Part shown: piece after piece, positions 34,525-46,825 of the stretch
How positions within the stretch are numbered: position 1 is the stretch's first letter
Layout: each line of letters begins with the position of its first letter
Source of the DNA: Erinaceus europaeus
Lineage: Eukaryota; Chordata; Mammalia; Eulipotyphla; Erinaceidae
NCBI RefSeq assembly: GCF_950295315.1
Contig: NC_080172.1
Coordinates: 79,069,118-79,133,117 of the forward strand
Direction of reading: 5' to 3'
DNA length: 64,000 bases
Notes under the pieces: generated by a model
Database searches by the model: none
What the model was told of the DNA's origin: nothing
What the model saw: the letters and a program-made list of their open reading frames with translations, nothing else
Made by a program: the position numbers and the translations under genes

Positions 34525-35561
34525 TGCTTAAGTAACTTGTTTTACTCTTCCTACCACCCCTACCTATTCTCTCCCTCCCCCCCACATAGCTAATTAAAAT
34601 AATAAATAAATAAATTAATAAATAAATAAAAACTCTTTCCTTTCACTGCTCTTTTATTACTGTTCTTTTTCTTATATTTTTATTTTTTTCTCTATCTCTC
34701 TCTTTTTTCTTCTTTTCCTCATTCTTCTCATCCTTTCTTCCTTCCTCCTTCAGCTTTCTGAATTCACTGATACACATTTGGGAATTATTTTGGGGAAGAA
34801 ATCTGACTCAGAGTGGACTCTCTCTGTGTGTATCTCTGCTCTACTTCTCTTTCTCCTCTAGCTACCCCTAGAATATACAGTGGATAGTAGATTTGCATAA
34901 CTGGCTATTCCTGCTATTCTTGTCTATTCCTGAGGTATTTGTTTTTCTGGTTTTTTTTGTTTGTTTGTTTGTTTTACTTTCTTAACAGTCAGCTGCCTCT
35001 GATCAGGAGGCATGAGGCAATCTGGAACAGGTTATTTACCCTGCTCATTTTATTATTAATATTATATAAAGGTGTATCTCTTTCCCCCCCTCCTTTAGGT
35101 TGACCAGAATTAACTCTTAGGGTATCTTTCATTGCTAGGGGACTAGGCATCTTATCCATTATGAGAGGAAGTTGTTTCACTACTCCTACCTCCTCTACAG
35201 ATTCTCCTCTACTCCCTCCTCCTAGCTAATTAAAAAAATAAAATAAAATAAAAAATAAATTAATCAATTAAAAAACTTTCCTTTCGCTGCTCTTTTATTA
35301 CAGCTCTTTTTCTTATCTTTATTATTTTCTCTCTCTTCTTTCTCTTTTTTTTATCTTGTCTTCCTTTCTTCCTTCCTTCTTTAGCTTTCTGAATTCACTG
35401 ATATTCATTTGAGAATTATTTTAGGAAAGAAATCTGATTTAGAGAGGACTCTCTATGTGTGTATCTCTGCTCTACTTACCTTTCTCTTCTTGATACCCCT
35501 AGAATATACAGTGGATAGTAGATTTGCATAATTGTCTATTCTTGCTATCCCTTCTTTCTCT
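34300..35561 (+). repeat. Two tandem ~0.63-kb units in the L1 5' UTR
   Basis: Unit 1 is about 34300-34930 and unit 2 about 34931-35561. Anchors repeat in the same order: 'ctgcctctg' at 34336 and 34993, 'tagaatatacagtggatag' around 34871 and 35502 (spacing 631), plus 'ctttctgaattcactgata' and 'gctaggggact'. The spacing varies from 631 to 657 through small indels. Confidence 0.88.
34989..35180 (-). other. Antisense open frame in 5' UTR unit 2 (63 codons)
   Basis: From its internal Met (35159) it reads 'MDKMPSPLAMKDTLRVNSG', aligning with the unit 1 frame; the two ATGs lie 635 bp apart, matching the repeat period. The frames part after ~45 residues. Confidence 0.25.
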
Positions 35562-35781
35562 TTCTTCTTCACTTGGACTTGGTTGCTATTTTTTCATGGA
35601 CTGGAGACATTGTTTGGTAGTGATTAAACTGCTTCAATCCTGGCTTCAGTTGCTATTGAAATTTCAGAGGTTGGTGATTGCAATAGTCATAAAGGTATTT
35701 AGTATAGTGTTGCTTGTACTCAAACACAACAACTGGGGAACAACAGATCATAAAAATAAGAAACAAATAAATAAAAAAAAA

Positions 35782-36696
35782 ATGGATAGATCAAAAACAA
35801 GTAAAACTGCTACTACAATGAATGAAGACAAGAGCCCAGAAGAAACTACAAATCAGCCAGAAGTAACCATAGATAAGAAAAGTATGCAAGCAATAAAAAA
35901 CTTATTAATCACAGAAATGAAAACAACATTGGAGGAAAGGAATGGCAGTATTAGGGAAACAAAGGTTGAGACCCCCATGGAAAATACTGATTATCTTGAG
36001 GCAATTAGAGAACTGAAAGCTGAAATAGCTAAACTGAGGAAAGAAGCTGAGGGAAGGGGAAGCAGACTAACAGAAGCAGAAAACAGAATTAGTCAGACAG
36101 AGAATGAGTTAGAGAAAACTAAGAAAAAGGTGAAAGAGCTCAAAAAGAGATTGAGAAACACTGAAAACAACAACAGAGACATATGGGATGATGGCAAAAG
36201 AAGTAACATTCATATAATTGGTCTGCCGGAGGAAGAAAGTGAGGAAGGTGAAGGAAAAATTCTAGAGGAAATTATAGAAGAAAACTTCCCAGACCTGAAT
36301 AACAGAAAGGTCATCAAGATCCAAGAGGCCCAGAGAGTTCCAAACAGAATCAACCCAGACCTGAAGACAAGAAGACATATCATAGTTACAATGAGAAGAA
36401 GTAAGGATAAAGAAAGGATCCTAAAGGCTGCAAGAGAGAAATAAAAAGTTACATAAAGGGGAAAACCCATAAGACTATCAATAGACTTCTGCACTTAAAC
36501 TCTAATAGCCAGAAGAGAATGGCAAGATATCTATCGAGCCCTGAATGAAAAAGGGTTTCAACCAAGGATAATATATCCTGCTAGACTTTCATTCAAACTA
36601 GATGGAGGGATCAAAACCTTCTTAGACAAACAACAGTTAAAGGAGGCAACCATCACCAAACCGGCCCTGAAAGAGGTTCTAAAAGACCTCTTATAA
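35782..36696 (+). pseudogene. L1 ORF1 (RNA-binding protein), three in-frame stops
   Basis: The start is chosen at ATG 35782, aligned with copy 1; the frame is open upstream to 35524, but that part is leader. The order is a lysine-rich N-terminus, a coiled coil (about residues 70-140; 'AENRISQTENELEKTKK'), an RRM-like region with 'IHIIGLPEEE' and 'AQRVPNRINPDLKTRRH', then the C-terminal domain. Stops at 36442-36444, 36454-36456 and 36496-36498 fall at the start of the C-terminal domain. After them the same frame stays open to the natural stop 36694-36696, so the losses are point changes, and only the C-terminal domain would be lost. Confidence 0.92.
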
Positions 36697-36754
36697 ACAA
36701 GAACTTCACTATAATACTTGCCATATATCAGAGCAAATAACAATTTGTTGAACA

Positions 36755-39700
36755 ATGGCACTACAATACATTAAATCCATAATATCAATAAATTTCAATG
36801 GCTTAAACTCACCCATCAAAAGGCACAGAGTGGGGGGATGGATCAGAAAACATAATCCAACCATATGCTGCTTGCAAGAATCCCATCGGACACAACAAGA
36901 TAAAGACAGACTTAAAGTGAAAGGATGGAAAACTATCATACAAGCTAATGGACCACAAAAAAGGGCAGGAACAGCCATTCTCATCTCAGACATGATAGAT
37001 TTTAAATTAAATAAAGTAATAAAAGATAGGCAAGGAAATTACATAATGATTAGAGGATCAATCAGACAAGAAGACTTAACAATTATTAACATCTATGCAC
37101 CCAATGAGGGACCATTTAAATATGTCAAGCACTTACTGAAAGAATCTCAAAATACATCAATAGTAATACAATAATAGTGGGAGACTTCAATAACCCACTC
37201 TCACAGTTAGACAGATCAACAAAGCAGAGAACCAATAAAGATACAAGAGAATTGAATGAAGAGATTGACAGACTAGACCTCTTGGACATTTTCAGAGTCC
37301 TTCACCCAGAAAAACTGGAACACACCTTCTTTCCAAATACATATAACACATACTCAAGGATAGACCACATGTTAGGCCACAAAGACAGCATCAATAAATT
37401 CAAGAACATCGAAATCACCCCATTTATCTTCTCAGACCACAGTGGAGTAAAACTAACATTTAACAACAAACAGAAAATTATTAAAAGTCATATAATTTGG
37501 AAACTAAACAACATATTCCTTAAGAACCACTGGGTTAGAGAGTCACTCAAGCAGGAAATTCAAATGTTCCTGGAAACAAATGAAAATGAAGACACAACCT
37601 ATCAAAATATTTGGGACACAGCTAAAGCAGTACTGAGAGGGAAACTTATAGCTATACAATCACATATTAAACAACAAGAAAAAGCTCAAATGAACGACCT
37701 TACTGCACACCTCAAGGACTTAGAGGAAGAGGAACAAAGGAACCCTAAAGCAACCAGAAGGACAGATATCACTAAACTTAGAGCAGAAATAAACAATACG
37801 GAAAATAAGAGAACCATACAAAAGATCAATGAAGCCAAATGTTGGTTCTTTGAAAGATTAAACAAAATTGGCAAACCCCTAGCCAGACTCACCAAACAAA
37901 AAAGACAGAAGACTCAAATTAATAGAATTGTAAACAATGCAGGAGATAACACAACTGACACCACAGAAATCCAGAAAATCATGCGAAACTTCTATGAAGA
38001 ACTATACGACACCAAGCTAGAGAATCTGGAAGAAATGGAACAATTCCTAGAAGCATATGCCCTTCCAAAACTGAACCAAGAACTACAAAACCTAAATGCA
38101 CCAAAAACAGACAAAGAAATTCAAACTGTTATTAAGAATCTCCCCAATAACAAAAGTCCTGGACCAGATGGCTTCACAAACGAATTCTACAAAACTTTCA
38201 GGAAACAGTACCCATACTTCTTAAGCTTAATATTGAAGAAACAGGAATACTCCCTTCCACCTTCTATGAAGCCAACATCACCCTGATACCAAAAGCAGAT
38301 AGGGACACAACAAAAAAGGAAAACCACAGACCAATATCTCTGATAAACATAGATGCCAAAATATTAAACACGATCTTGGCCAACCGGATATAGCAGCACA
38401 TGAAAAAGATTGTTCATCACGACCAAGTGGGATTCACCCCAAGATGCAAGGCTGGTTCAACATCCATAAGTCAATCAATGTCATTCACCACATCAACAAA
38501 AGCAAAGCCAAAAACCACATGATTATCTCAATAGGTGCAGAGAAATCTTTTGACAAAATCCAACACCGTTCATGTTCAAAACTCTACAAAAAAAGGGAAT
38601 AGATGGGAAATTCCTCAAGATAGTGTTGTCCACATATAGGAAACCTGCAGCCAACATCATACTCAATGGACAGAAGCTGAAAGCATTCCCCCTCAGACTG
38701 GGGACTAGACAGGGATGTCCACTATCACTATTACTCTTCAACATACTATTGGAAGTTCTTGCCATAGCAATCAGGCAAGAAAAAGAAATCAAAGGAATAC
38801 AGATTGGAAGGGAAGAAGTCAAGCTCTCACTATTTGCAGATGATATGATAGTATACATAGAAAAACCTAAAGAATCCAGCAGAAAACTACTGGAAGTTAT
38901 TAGGCAATATAGCAAGGTGTCAGGCTACAAAATCAATGTACAAAAATCAGTGGCATTTCTTTATGCAAACACTAAATCTGAAGAATAAGAAATCACTCCC
39001 ATTTATTGTTTCAACAAAATCAATCAAATACCTAGGAATAGTGTTCACCAAAGAAGTGAAAGACTTGTGTACTGAAAACTATGAGTTGCTACTCAAGGAA
39101 ATAGAAACCGATACCAAGAAATGGAAAGACATCCCATGCTCATGGATTGGAAGAATAAATATCATCAAAATGAATATTCTCCCCAGAGCCATATACAAAT
39201 ATAATGCAATACCCATCAAAGTTCCACCAAGCTTCTTTAAGAGAATAGAACAAACACTACAATCATTTATCTGGAACATGAAAACACCTAGAATTGCCAA
39301 AACCATCTTGAGGAAAAGAAACAGAAATGGAGGTGTCACACACCCAGATCTCAAACTATATTATAAAGCCATCATCATCAAAACAGCCTGGTATGGGAGC
39401 AAAAATAGGGACACAGACCAGTGGAACAGAATTGAAAGCCCAAAAATAAATACCCACACCTATGGACATCTAATCTTTGATAAGGGGGCCCAAAGCATTA
39501 ATTGGAAGAAGGGGGCTCTCTTCAATAAATGGTGCTGGGAAAACTGGGTTGAAACATGCGGAAGAATGAAATTGAACCACTTTATCTCACCAGAAACAAA
39601 AATCAACTCCAAATGGATCAAAGACCAGGATGTTAGACCAGAAACAATCAAATACTTAGAGGAAAACATTGGTAAAAGACTTTCCCACCTACACCTCAAG

Positions 39701-40558
39701 GACATCTTTGATGAAATAAACCCAATTGCAAGAAAGACTAAAGCAGAAACAAACCAATGGGACTACATCAAATTGAAAAGCTTCTGCACATCCAAAGAAA
39801 CTATTAAAACAAACAAAGAGACCCCTCACAGGATGGGAGAAGATCTTCACATGCCATATATCAGACAAGAAACTAATCACCAAAATATATAAAGAGCTCA
39901 GCAAACTTAGCACCGAAAAAGCAAATGACCCCATCCAAAAATGGGCAAAGAATATGAACAAAACATTCACCTCAGAGGAGATACAAAAGGCTAACAAACA
40001 TATGAATAACTGCTCTAGGTCACAGATTGTCAGAGAAATGTAAATTAAGACACTGAGATACCACCTCACTCCTGTAAGAATGGCATACATCAAAAAGGAC
40101 AGCAGCAACAAATGCTGGAGAGGATGTGGGGACAGAGGAACACTTTTGCATTGCTGGTGGGAATGTAAATTGGTCCAGCCTCTGTGGAGAGCAGTCTGGA
40201 AAACTCTCAGAAGGCTAGACATGGACCTTCCATATGATCCAGTAATTCCTCTCCTGGGGTTATACCCCAAGGACTCCATAACACCCAACCAAAAAGAGGT
40301 GTGTACTCCTATGTTCATAGCAGCACAATTCATAATAGCTAAAACCTGGAAGCAACCCAGGTGCCCAACAACAGATGAGTGGCTGAGAAAGCTGTGGTAT
40401 ATATACACAATGTGGTATATATACACACTGCTATCAAGAACAATGAACCCACCTTCTCTGACCCATCTTGGACAGAGCTAGAGGGAATTATGTTAAGTGA
40501 GCTAAGTCAGAAAGATAAAGATGAGTATGGGATGATCCCACTCATCAACAGAAGTTGA
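36755..40558 (+). pseudogene. L1 ORF2 (endonuclease/reverse transcriptase), several frameshifts
   Basis: The total span is 3,804 bp (about 1,268 codons), the usual size. Endonuclease residues are visible: 'SINFNGLNS', 'QESH', 'GDFN', 'RIDHML', 'SDHSG'. The RT core has 'KSPGPDGF', 'GTRQGCP' and an intact FADD motif at 38833-38844. The C-terminal Cys/His cluster lies at ~40110-40170. Breaks: a one-base loss near 37142-37177, a frame break near 38200-38290 followed by a stop (~38393) and further shifts before 38572, another shift near 38940-38990, a frame loss after 39892, and a small rearrangement at ~40400-40430. Not functional, but the catalytic residues survive better than in copy 1. Confidence 0.93.
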
Positions 40559-41910
40559 GAAAGAAGATCTGAAAGTGAAACTAAAAGCAGGATCTGATTA
40601 AACTGAAAGTAGGGCACCAAAGTAAAAACCCTGTGGTGAGGGGTAGACATGCGGCTTCCTGGGCCGGTGGGGGGTGGCAGTGGGTGTGTGGGATGGTACA
40701 GAGTCTTTTCTTGGTGGGAATGGTGTTTATATACACTCCTAGTAAAGTGTAGTCATATAAATCACTAGTTAATTAGTATGAGAGGGAGAAAATTAAGTGT
40801 ATGTCTCAAGGTTTTTAAAACACAGACTGAGTCTTCTTAATATATAGGCTGTGTATTTGATATGCGGACTCTCTCAGAAGCCTAGATCAAGTAGATCAGA
40901 AGCAACCAGTGGCATAGCTATTTACAAGATACTGGGTACTATACAGCAAACCCTAACAAAAGGACTTTTCAAAGTTAACCCAATTGCCAAATAATGTGAT
41001 GATAACATTAACTATCGATTGTCTTTTTGAACCCTAAGACAGCAGGAACCTCACATCTCCACTATACAGCCTATATTTCTCCCAGTCCTGGAACCTTAGG
41101 ATAGGGCCCACTTTCCCACATGCCTCTCCCAATCCAAATCAAATAATATTGCATCAGCTGATCGCAACCTAATCAACGCAACGATTGTCACCTCAACATG
41201 CTTCAGCTCAGACTGTGTCCACAGACTTCAGGTGTGGAATGACAACCCTTCAGCTTCATTACTCGGGTGAAACCTTTCCTTTCATAGCATTTTCTAATTC
41301 AATCCCAGGTGTATCACTTTCTAACAAAGTCACTAAACCTAGATATACACCAGTTTCTGTGAGAGAGAGCATATGTTCACACGTATCCATAAACTACTGC
41401 AAAATATATACCTGAAAGCAGAAGTACACTAGAGTTTGCAGTGAGTACCCTCCTTACACTTCCTCTCCACTATTCCAACCTTTGGGTCTATGATTGCTCA
41501 ACAATTTTTTGGCTTTGTATGTTAACTCTCTTTTCAGCCACCAGATGCCAGCTGGCATCAGGATGCCAGCCAGGCTTCCCTGGACTGAAGACCCCACCAA
41601 TGTGTCCTGGAGCTCCGCTTCCCCAGATATATACCCTACTAGGGAAAGAGAGAGGCAGACTGGGAGTATGGATTGACCAGTCAACATCCATGTTCAGCGG
41701 GGAAGCAATTACAGAAGCCAGACCTTCCACCTTCTGCAACCCACATTGACCCTGGGTCCATGCTCCCAGAGGGATAGAGAATGGGAAAGCTATCAGGGGA
41801 GGGGATGGGATATGGAGATTGGGTAGTGGGAATTGTGTGGAGTTGTACCCCTCCTACCCTATGGTTTTGTTAATTTATCCTTTCTTAAATAAAAAATAAA
41901 TTAAAAAAAA
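40559..41910 (+). other. L1 copy 2 3' UTR and A-rich tail
   Basis: A degraded G-rich tract (40665-40700), the middle module, the terminal module from ~41440, and an end 'tttcttaaataaaaaataaa' plus A run. It lacks the ~788-bp module of the older copy. Polyadenylation probably uses the terminal AATAAA-type sequence. Confidence 0.88.
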
Positions 41911-41984
41911 AATTCTGGACACCAATAAACTGTGTCTTTCAGTATGGTTATTATTTTTTCTCTTTTGTTTTTTTAAATTACTTT

Positions 41985-43105
41985 TATTTATTTATTTAAC
42001 ATTTTACTGTTTCATTAGTTATTTAATATTGATTTACAAGAATATAAGGGAAAAATTTTAATAGGGGTATAATTCCAAACAGTTCTCATCACCAGAGTTC
42101 TGTGTCCCATCCCCTCCATTGGAAACTTCCCTATTGTTTATCACTCTGGGAATATGAACCAAAATTATTTTTAGGGTGCAGAAAGTGGGAGTTCTGACTT
42201 CTGTAATTGATTCTCCACTGAACATGACTAATCCACACCCCTAGCCTGTTTCTATCTTTCCCTAGGAGGGTAGGGCTTTGGAGAGATGAGGTTCCAGGAA
42301 GCACTGGTGAATTGTCTGCCCAGAGTGGTCAGGATTGAATCATAGTAGCATCTGGAATCTGGTTACTGAAAGGCAGTAAGATGGAAAGTAGAACAAAATA
42401 TTTAATAAATATGAACCATAAAGTAGGAATAGAGTGGATGAATGTAAGTACCTTAGGAAGGACCTTAAAAGGTAGTTGGCAAGTCTATTTTAGGAATGTT
42501 CCTAGGAGCCTATATTTTAATAACCTTGCCTGAGCTTGATAGCTAACATGAGGATGGACCAGAAATATTGTCTGGGAAGATGGTATTAGAGTTGAGCATA
42601 GAACTAGGAAGTAGGAATGGGGCAGAGAATTGCCCAAAAACTTGAAGAAGATCTCTAATTGCAATTCACTGTTTGCCATAATAATCTTACCCAGAGACAA
42701 TATCCATTCTTATTTCGCACATGAACCTGTACAGCCTCTGAGTTCCTGTCACACAGCTCACAATCTATAGACACAGCTGGGAACATTATAGGCTGCACTC
42801 ATTTCAGAGCTATTCTTCCTTCAGTGACGGAGTAGGATGACTCATCCTCCCTTCAAAGAGTGGTCAGTCCCTATCATTGTTATTTCATAGTGAGATTACA
42901 GTCCTGAAGAAGCCTTCAAAACGGTTTGTGATGACATTCCCAATGGGTTTGACCAGTGATGATATAGAGAGGGATCTACCACAGGTTTTGGCCCATGCTG
43001 TCTGTGGAAGAATCCAAGGATTCCCTGTCTAGAACCCCAGGAGATGAGGTGGCCTGATAAGTGAGACAGTCTCTTGCCCTTATCCAGATTTTGTAGTCAG
43101 TTCTT
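41985..43105 (-). mobile_element. Old L1 3' UTR (minus)
   Basis: A T-rich tail near 41970-42000, then the terminal module and the old module up to 'tcttgcccttatccagatt'. Well diverged. It lies just behind the tail of copy 2. Confidence 0.82.
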
Positions 43106-43440
43106 TATCTGATAAGCTTAAGCTTTCTCCTAGTTGTTAAAGTGTTGGGTGTCATTTATTATATCCAAACCAATATTAGTTTTATGGGATCTGACCTCAA
43201 GTTAGGGAGGAAATAGTATTAGGATTCTAGTGGGGTCTCAGCTTAAAGTTTTTCTGCATTTATTTGTTTGATGATTCTAACAAAGATTGTCAAAAGGGCA
43301 ATAATTGTCCTTTACTAGGTATATAGTTTTTGCCAATATAACTCTTGGCCAGCTGTATAGTGTTTCTTCTGAAGTTTATCAAGGAGTAACAATAATGCTT
43401 ATGTTCTGTCAGAAGAGATTTAAAAAGATGAAAGAGGACT
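43106..43440. other. Unclassified spacer between two divergent L1 fragments
   Basis: Nothing recognised; the 5' ends of a minus and a plus L1 fragment face each other across it. Confidence 0.5.
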
Positions 43441-44545
43441 GCAAAGGCTGAATAAAGGCAAGAGACTGGCATACTTTAACGATGACTCTTTAGTCATTAT
43501 CAGGCCACCCCATCATCTGGGGCCCTAGTCAGGGAGGCTTGAGATTCCCAAACAGATATGATAGGCCTAGACCTCGAATAAATCCCTCTCTCCATTGTTA
43601 CTGGTCATCTCTATCAGGAACAACACAATGGACCTCTTTGCGGGCCCCCATAGGACCTTGCCCTCAACATGGATCAACAACAGTAGAGAATGTTCCATCC
43701 TCCGAAAAGAGGATGGACAACATACTCTATGCTACACCTGAAGAAGTTGGATCCTGAAATTGGGGCAGCTTGGAACGTTCCTACTCATGACCACAGAATG
43801 TGAACTCAGATCTACAAGGATGCAGAGGTCACATGGGCTGCTAAGCTGAATATGGGCCCCAGATTAGATTAAATCGATGGGGTTTAGAGTCAACAATATT
43901 TATACACCTTTTCCATATTTGAGAGCTACTCTCTTCCCTGATCCAGCTTTCTGGTCCTTGTTCCAGCCATGACATCATCTCCCCAGACAATAACTTGGAT
44001 CCACCTGCATATCAGATGTCAGGCTCAGAAAAAAAAACAAAAAAACTTAATATAGTCATGGGCTCTTTAGAATATAACTAAAATATGCCTACTAACTACA
44101 AAATGGAGAACCCCCCCCCCACAACTCTTCATCTGCACTATTCCAGCCTTTAGGTTCATGATTAGTCAACAATTTGTTTGACTTTATATGTTAACTCTTT
44201 TCAGCCACCAGGTTACAGGGCAGATGACCCCACCAATCTGTCCTGGAGCCCTGCTTCCCCAGAGCCCCACCTCACTAGGAAAAGAGAGAGAAAGGCTGAG
44301 AGTATGAATCAACTGTCAATGCCTATGTTCAGTGGGAAAGTAATTACAGAAGCCAGACCTTCCACCTTCTGCACCCCATAATGATCCTTGGTCCATACTC
44401 CCAGAGAGATAAAGAGTAGGAGATCTATCAGGTTAGGGGATGGGATACAGAGTTCTGGTGGTGGGAATTATGTGGAGTTGTACCCCTCTTATTCTATGTT
44501 TTTTTTTCAGTGTTTCCTTTTTACAAATAAGAATTAGGAAAAAAA
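43441..44545 (+). mobile_element. L1 3' UTR with the old module (plus)
   Basis: Runs from 'ggcaagagactggcatac' through the old module to the terminal module and tail ('tttttacaaataagaatt'). Part of the terminal module near 44215 is missing, so the usual 'ccagatgctagcatg' stretch is absent. Confidence 0.85.
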
Positions 44546-44934
44546 AGTAGAACAATAAACCATAAAAAACGTGAAAGAATATTTATTTCTTCCTTTTGTA
44601 TAGTTAATTAAGTAGATAGAGTGATTGAGGGAAGTGAAGTAAAGGGTAGGAGACGAAGGTGTTTAGGCCTAATTAATGTATAACTAGAGAATTTATGATA
44701 CCTTCTTTAGGCCATTTTACTAGAACACCAGGCTTATTGGGTCCAAATCTAATCTCAGAGGGCTATTAAGCACTTTTATTTTGAGGTATATAATTGTCCC
44801 TTGCTCGTGAATACATGTATACATGTACCTAGTACAATAGGACCTAGCCTGAAGCTAATATCTATAACTTTTGTTAGAAAATATTCCATCTGAAATGGAA
44901 CTAGGTAGTCCCAGCATACTGTTATTTTACAAAA
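44546..44934. other. Unclassified AT-rich sequence
   Basis: No element or gene recognised. Confidence 0.5.
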
Positions 44935-45082
44935 TATATTTTATTTATTTATTTAGAAGAGAGATGGGGGGAGAGAGAGAGACCTGGAGCATCACTCTGG
45001 TACATGTGCTGCAAGGAATTGAACTTTGGACTTCATGTTTTAGAATCCAATACTGTATCTACTCAGCTACCTTTCAGACCAT
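44935..45082 (-). repeat. tRNA-derived SINE, second type (minus)
   Basis: Tail 'attttatttatttattta' left, purine run, 'cactctggtacatgtg', then a tRNA-like head at the right end. Confidence 0.75.
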
Positions 45083-45095
45083 GGCACAGTTATTT

Positions 45096-45166
45096 TTTTT
45101 TTTTTATTTAAATTTTTAATTTAAGAAAGGATTAGTGAACAAAGGCATAAGGTAGGAGGGGTACAA
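45096..45166 (-). mobile_element. 71-bp L1 insertion with target-site duplication
   Basis: Only the last ~50 bp of L1 plus its tail was inserted, in minus orientation. Perfect 13-bp duplication ggcacagttattt at 45083-45095 and 45167-45179. Confidence 0.9.
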
Positions 45167-45179
45167 GGCACAGTTATTT

Positions 45180-46825
45180 AAATGAGATGTAAATATTTAA
45201 GTACTATAAATACTATATAGGCAGTCAATTTATGCATAAATCTGTCTTGCCAAGTGGGCACCATATTCCCCCCCCAGACCACTCAACAGAGGAGTGTGCT
45301 CCTCACAGTCTACAGCATTAAGTTACAAAATTTATAATCTTCCAAGTCTGGTTTTAAAAAATAAGTTATGGGGCTTCTGTTCTTTAAAGTGACAGTGTTT
45401 TATATGTGTAACTTATACTACTAAAGAGAAAATGAACCTTAAAACTTTTGAAGCTAACAGAAATAAAGTTCTCTCATTCATCTCTACATAAGTTTCCAAC
45501 TAGATTTAATTTGATTACCTATATGACAATTAGATTATTTCTTCAGGTTAAAAAATTAAACATGATAGAAAACATTATAAATACTGATACTCATTTTTTT
45601 AAATCTATTATAGAACTAGGGAAAGAACAAATACAATCTTTCACCCTTCATGGGAATACTTATTTGGGAATAATTATGCACATAGACATTGGTTGCAAAC
45701 TTCAAGGCAATGGTGGCAGATTTCAGTGATTGATAAGGTCCAGTGATAATAAGATGAAGCAAGGACCCTCAAGACAACTTGGTGGGGGGCTATTATGACC
45801 CATTACTGTATGAATCACACACTGTGATTAAACTAGTAGGAGGCACTCAGTATCCGCACTTGTTGTGAAAAGAGTCCTGATTAGCATTTGTACTATGCAT
45901 TTTGGTAATCAGAAGTCATTATAGAGAATGCAACATTAAATGAAGGAATATGGCAATCCCCCATGCATTAAATAGACTAATTTTTAAAAGAAATGACTTT
46001 ATATCTAAAGCAAGTAACATCATTTCTTTTAATGCAAATCATTAACACTTGGTCAGATGCTCTCTATTGCAGTTCTCTAAGTATTGTCATAGTGAACATT
46101 TGATTAGCAAATATTCTACTCTGCATAATATAGATACTGTTTTCATTTAAATGTTGATATGTAAGAGCTATTTTGTTTTATATATTTAGTCATATTGAGA
46201 GTTAAATAATAAATTAAACTAGCCAGAGATATAAACTGCAAGTTCTAAATTCTTAAATCATTCCAACAAATTAGGTCAAGATTAAGAAAGCTTCTGACAG
46301 AGGCATCAGACATATTATTTGCTGTATAAAACATTTTCAAGGATGATGACTATTCATATAACATTTTTGGCATATTTTGACACTTGATTTATTATTACTA
46401 CAAGAGACTTGTATCTATTCCTTGTATTAGAGTCTTAAACAATTGTATGAAATGATTTTGTATATGAATTTCCAAGATTTCTTCACAGTTTTGCATCTGC
46501 AAATAAGCACACTCTGAGAAATACATTTTCATATCGCATCTTTGCCAAATCATATTTCCGACCCACGAGTATTCAACTTGTTTTAATTATATGTAACTAT
46601 TTTTTAAAATATTAAGGAAAAATGGCATTGTCAAGACTGAATGGGACAGTCAAACTGTATGTATACTCAGAAGATACCTTAGAAGATTGTGTTTAATCTA
46701 AATGAATAGCCATTTATTCATTATTTTATGTCATATAATTAGAAATATTATCTTTGACTACAATGTCAAAGAAAATTTGCCTCTTTAATTACCAAATTAA
46801 TTTACCTAAATCTCCATTGCTGTAT
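45180..46825. other. Unclassified AT-rich sequence (1.6 kb)
   Basis: No coding signal and no recognisable repeat. A short poly-C run lies at 45270-45277. Confidence 0.5.

Larger units (their letters stand above)
33864..35781 (+). promoter_or_regulatory. L1 copy 2 5' UTR (presumed internal promoter)
   Basis: A 1.9-kb leader. A YY1-like core at 33876-33883 lies where YY1 sets the start site in human L1; its role here is inference. From ~34300 to ~35560 it consists of two tandem units. Pyrimidine-rich runs and A/T runs recur in each unit. It is unrelated to the leader of copy 1, although the two bodies are closely similar. Confidence 0.7.
33864..41910 (+). mobile_element. Complete-length L1 retrotransposon, copy 2 (defective)
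   Basis: All parts are present in order: 5' UTR, ORF1, ORF2, 3' UTR and A-rich tail, ~8.05 kb. The ends are set by a short repeat, aattctgg, at 33856-33863 and 41911-41918, preceded by A-rich sequence on both sides. The first bases resemble a genuine L1 start with a YY1-type core aaaatggc at element positions 13-20. Both ORFs carry stops or frameshifts, so it cannot move by itself. Confidence 0.93.

Noticed and set aside
34300..35561. Direct repeats that could suggest a CRISPR array
   Set aside because: Two units of ~630 bp in an L1 leader of a mammalian genome; no short repeats with regular spacers.
39689..40426. 245-codon minus-strand frame
   Set aside because: Antisense of the L1 ORF2 C-terminal region; the same shadow appears at 18.7-19.0 kb.
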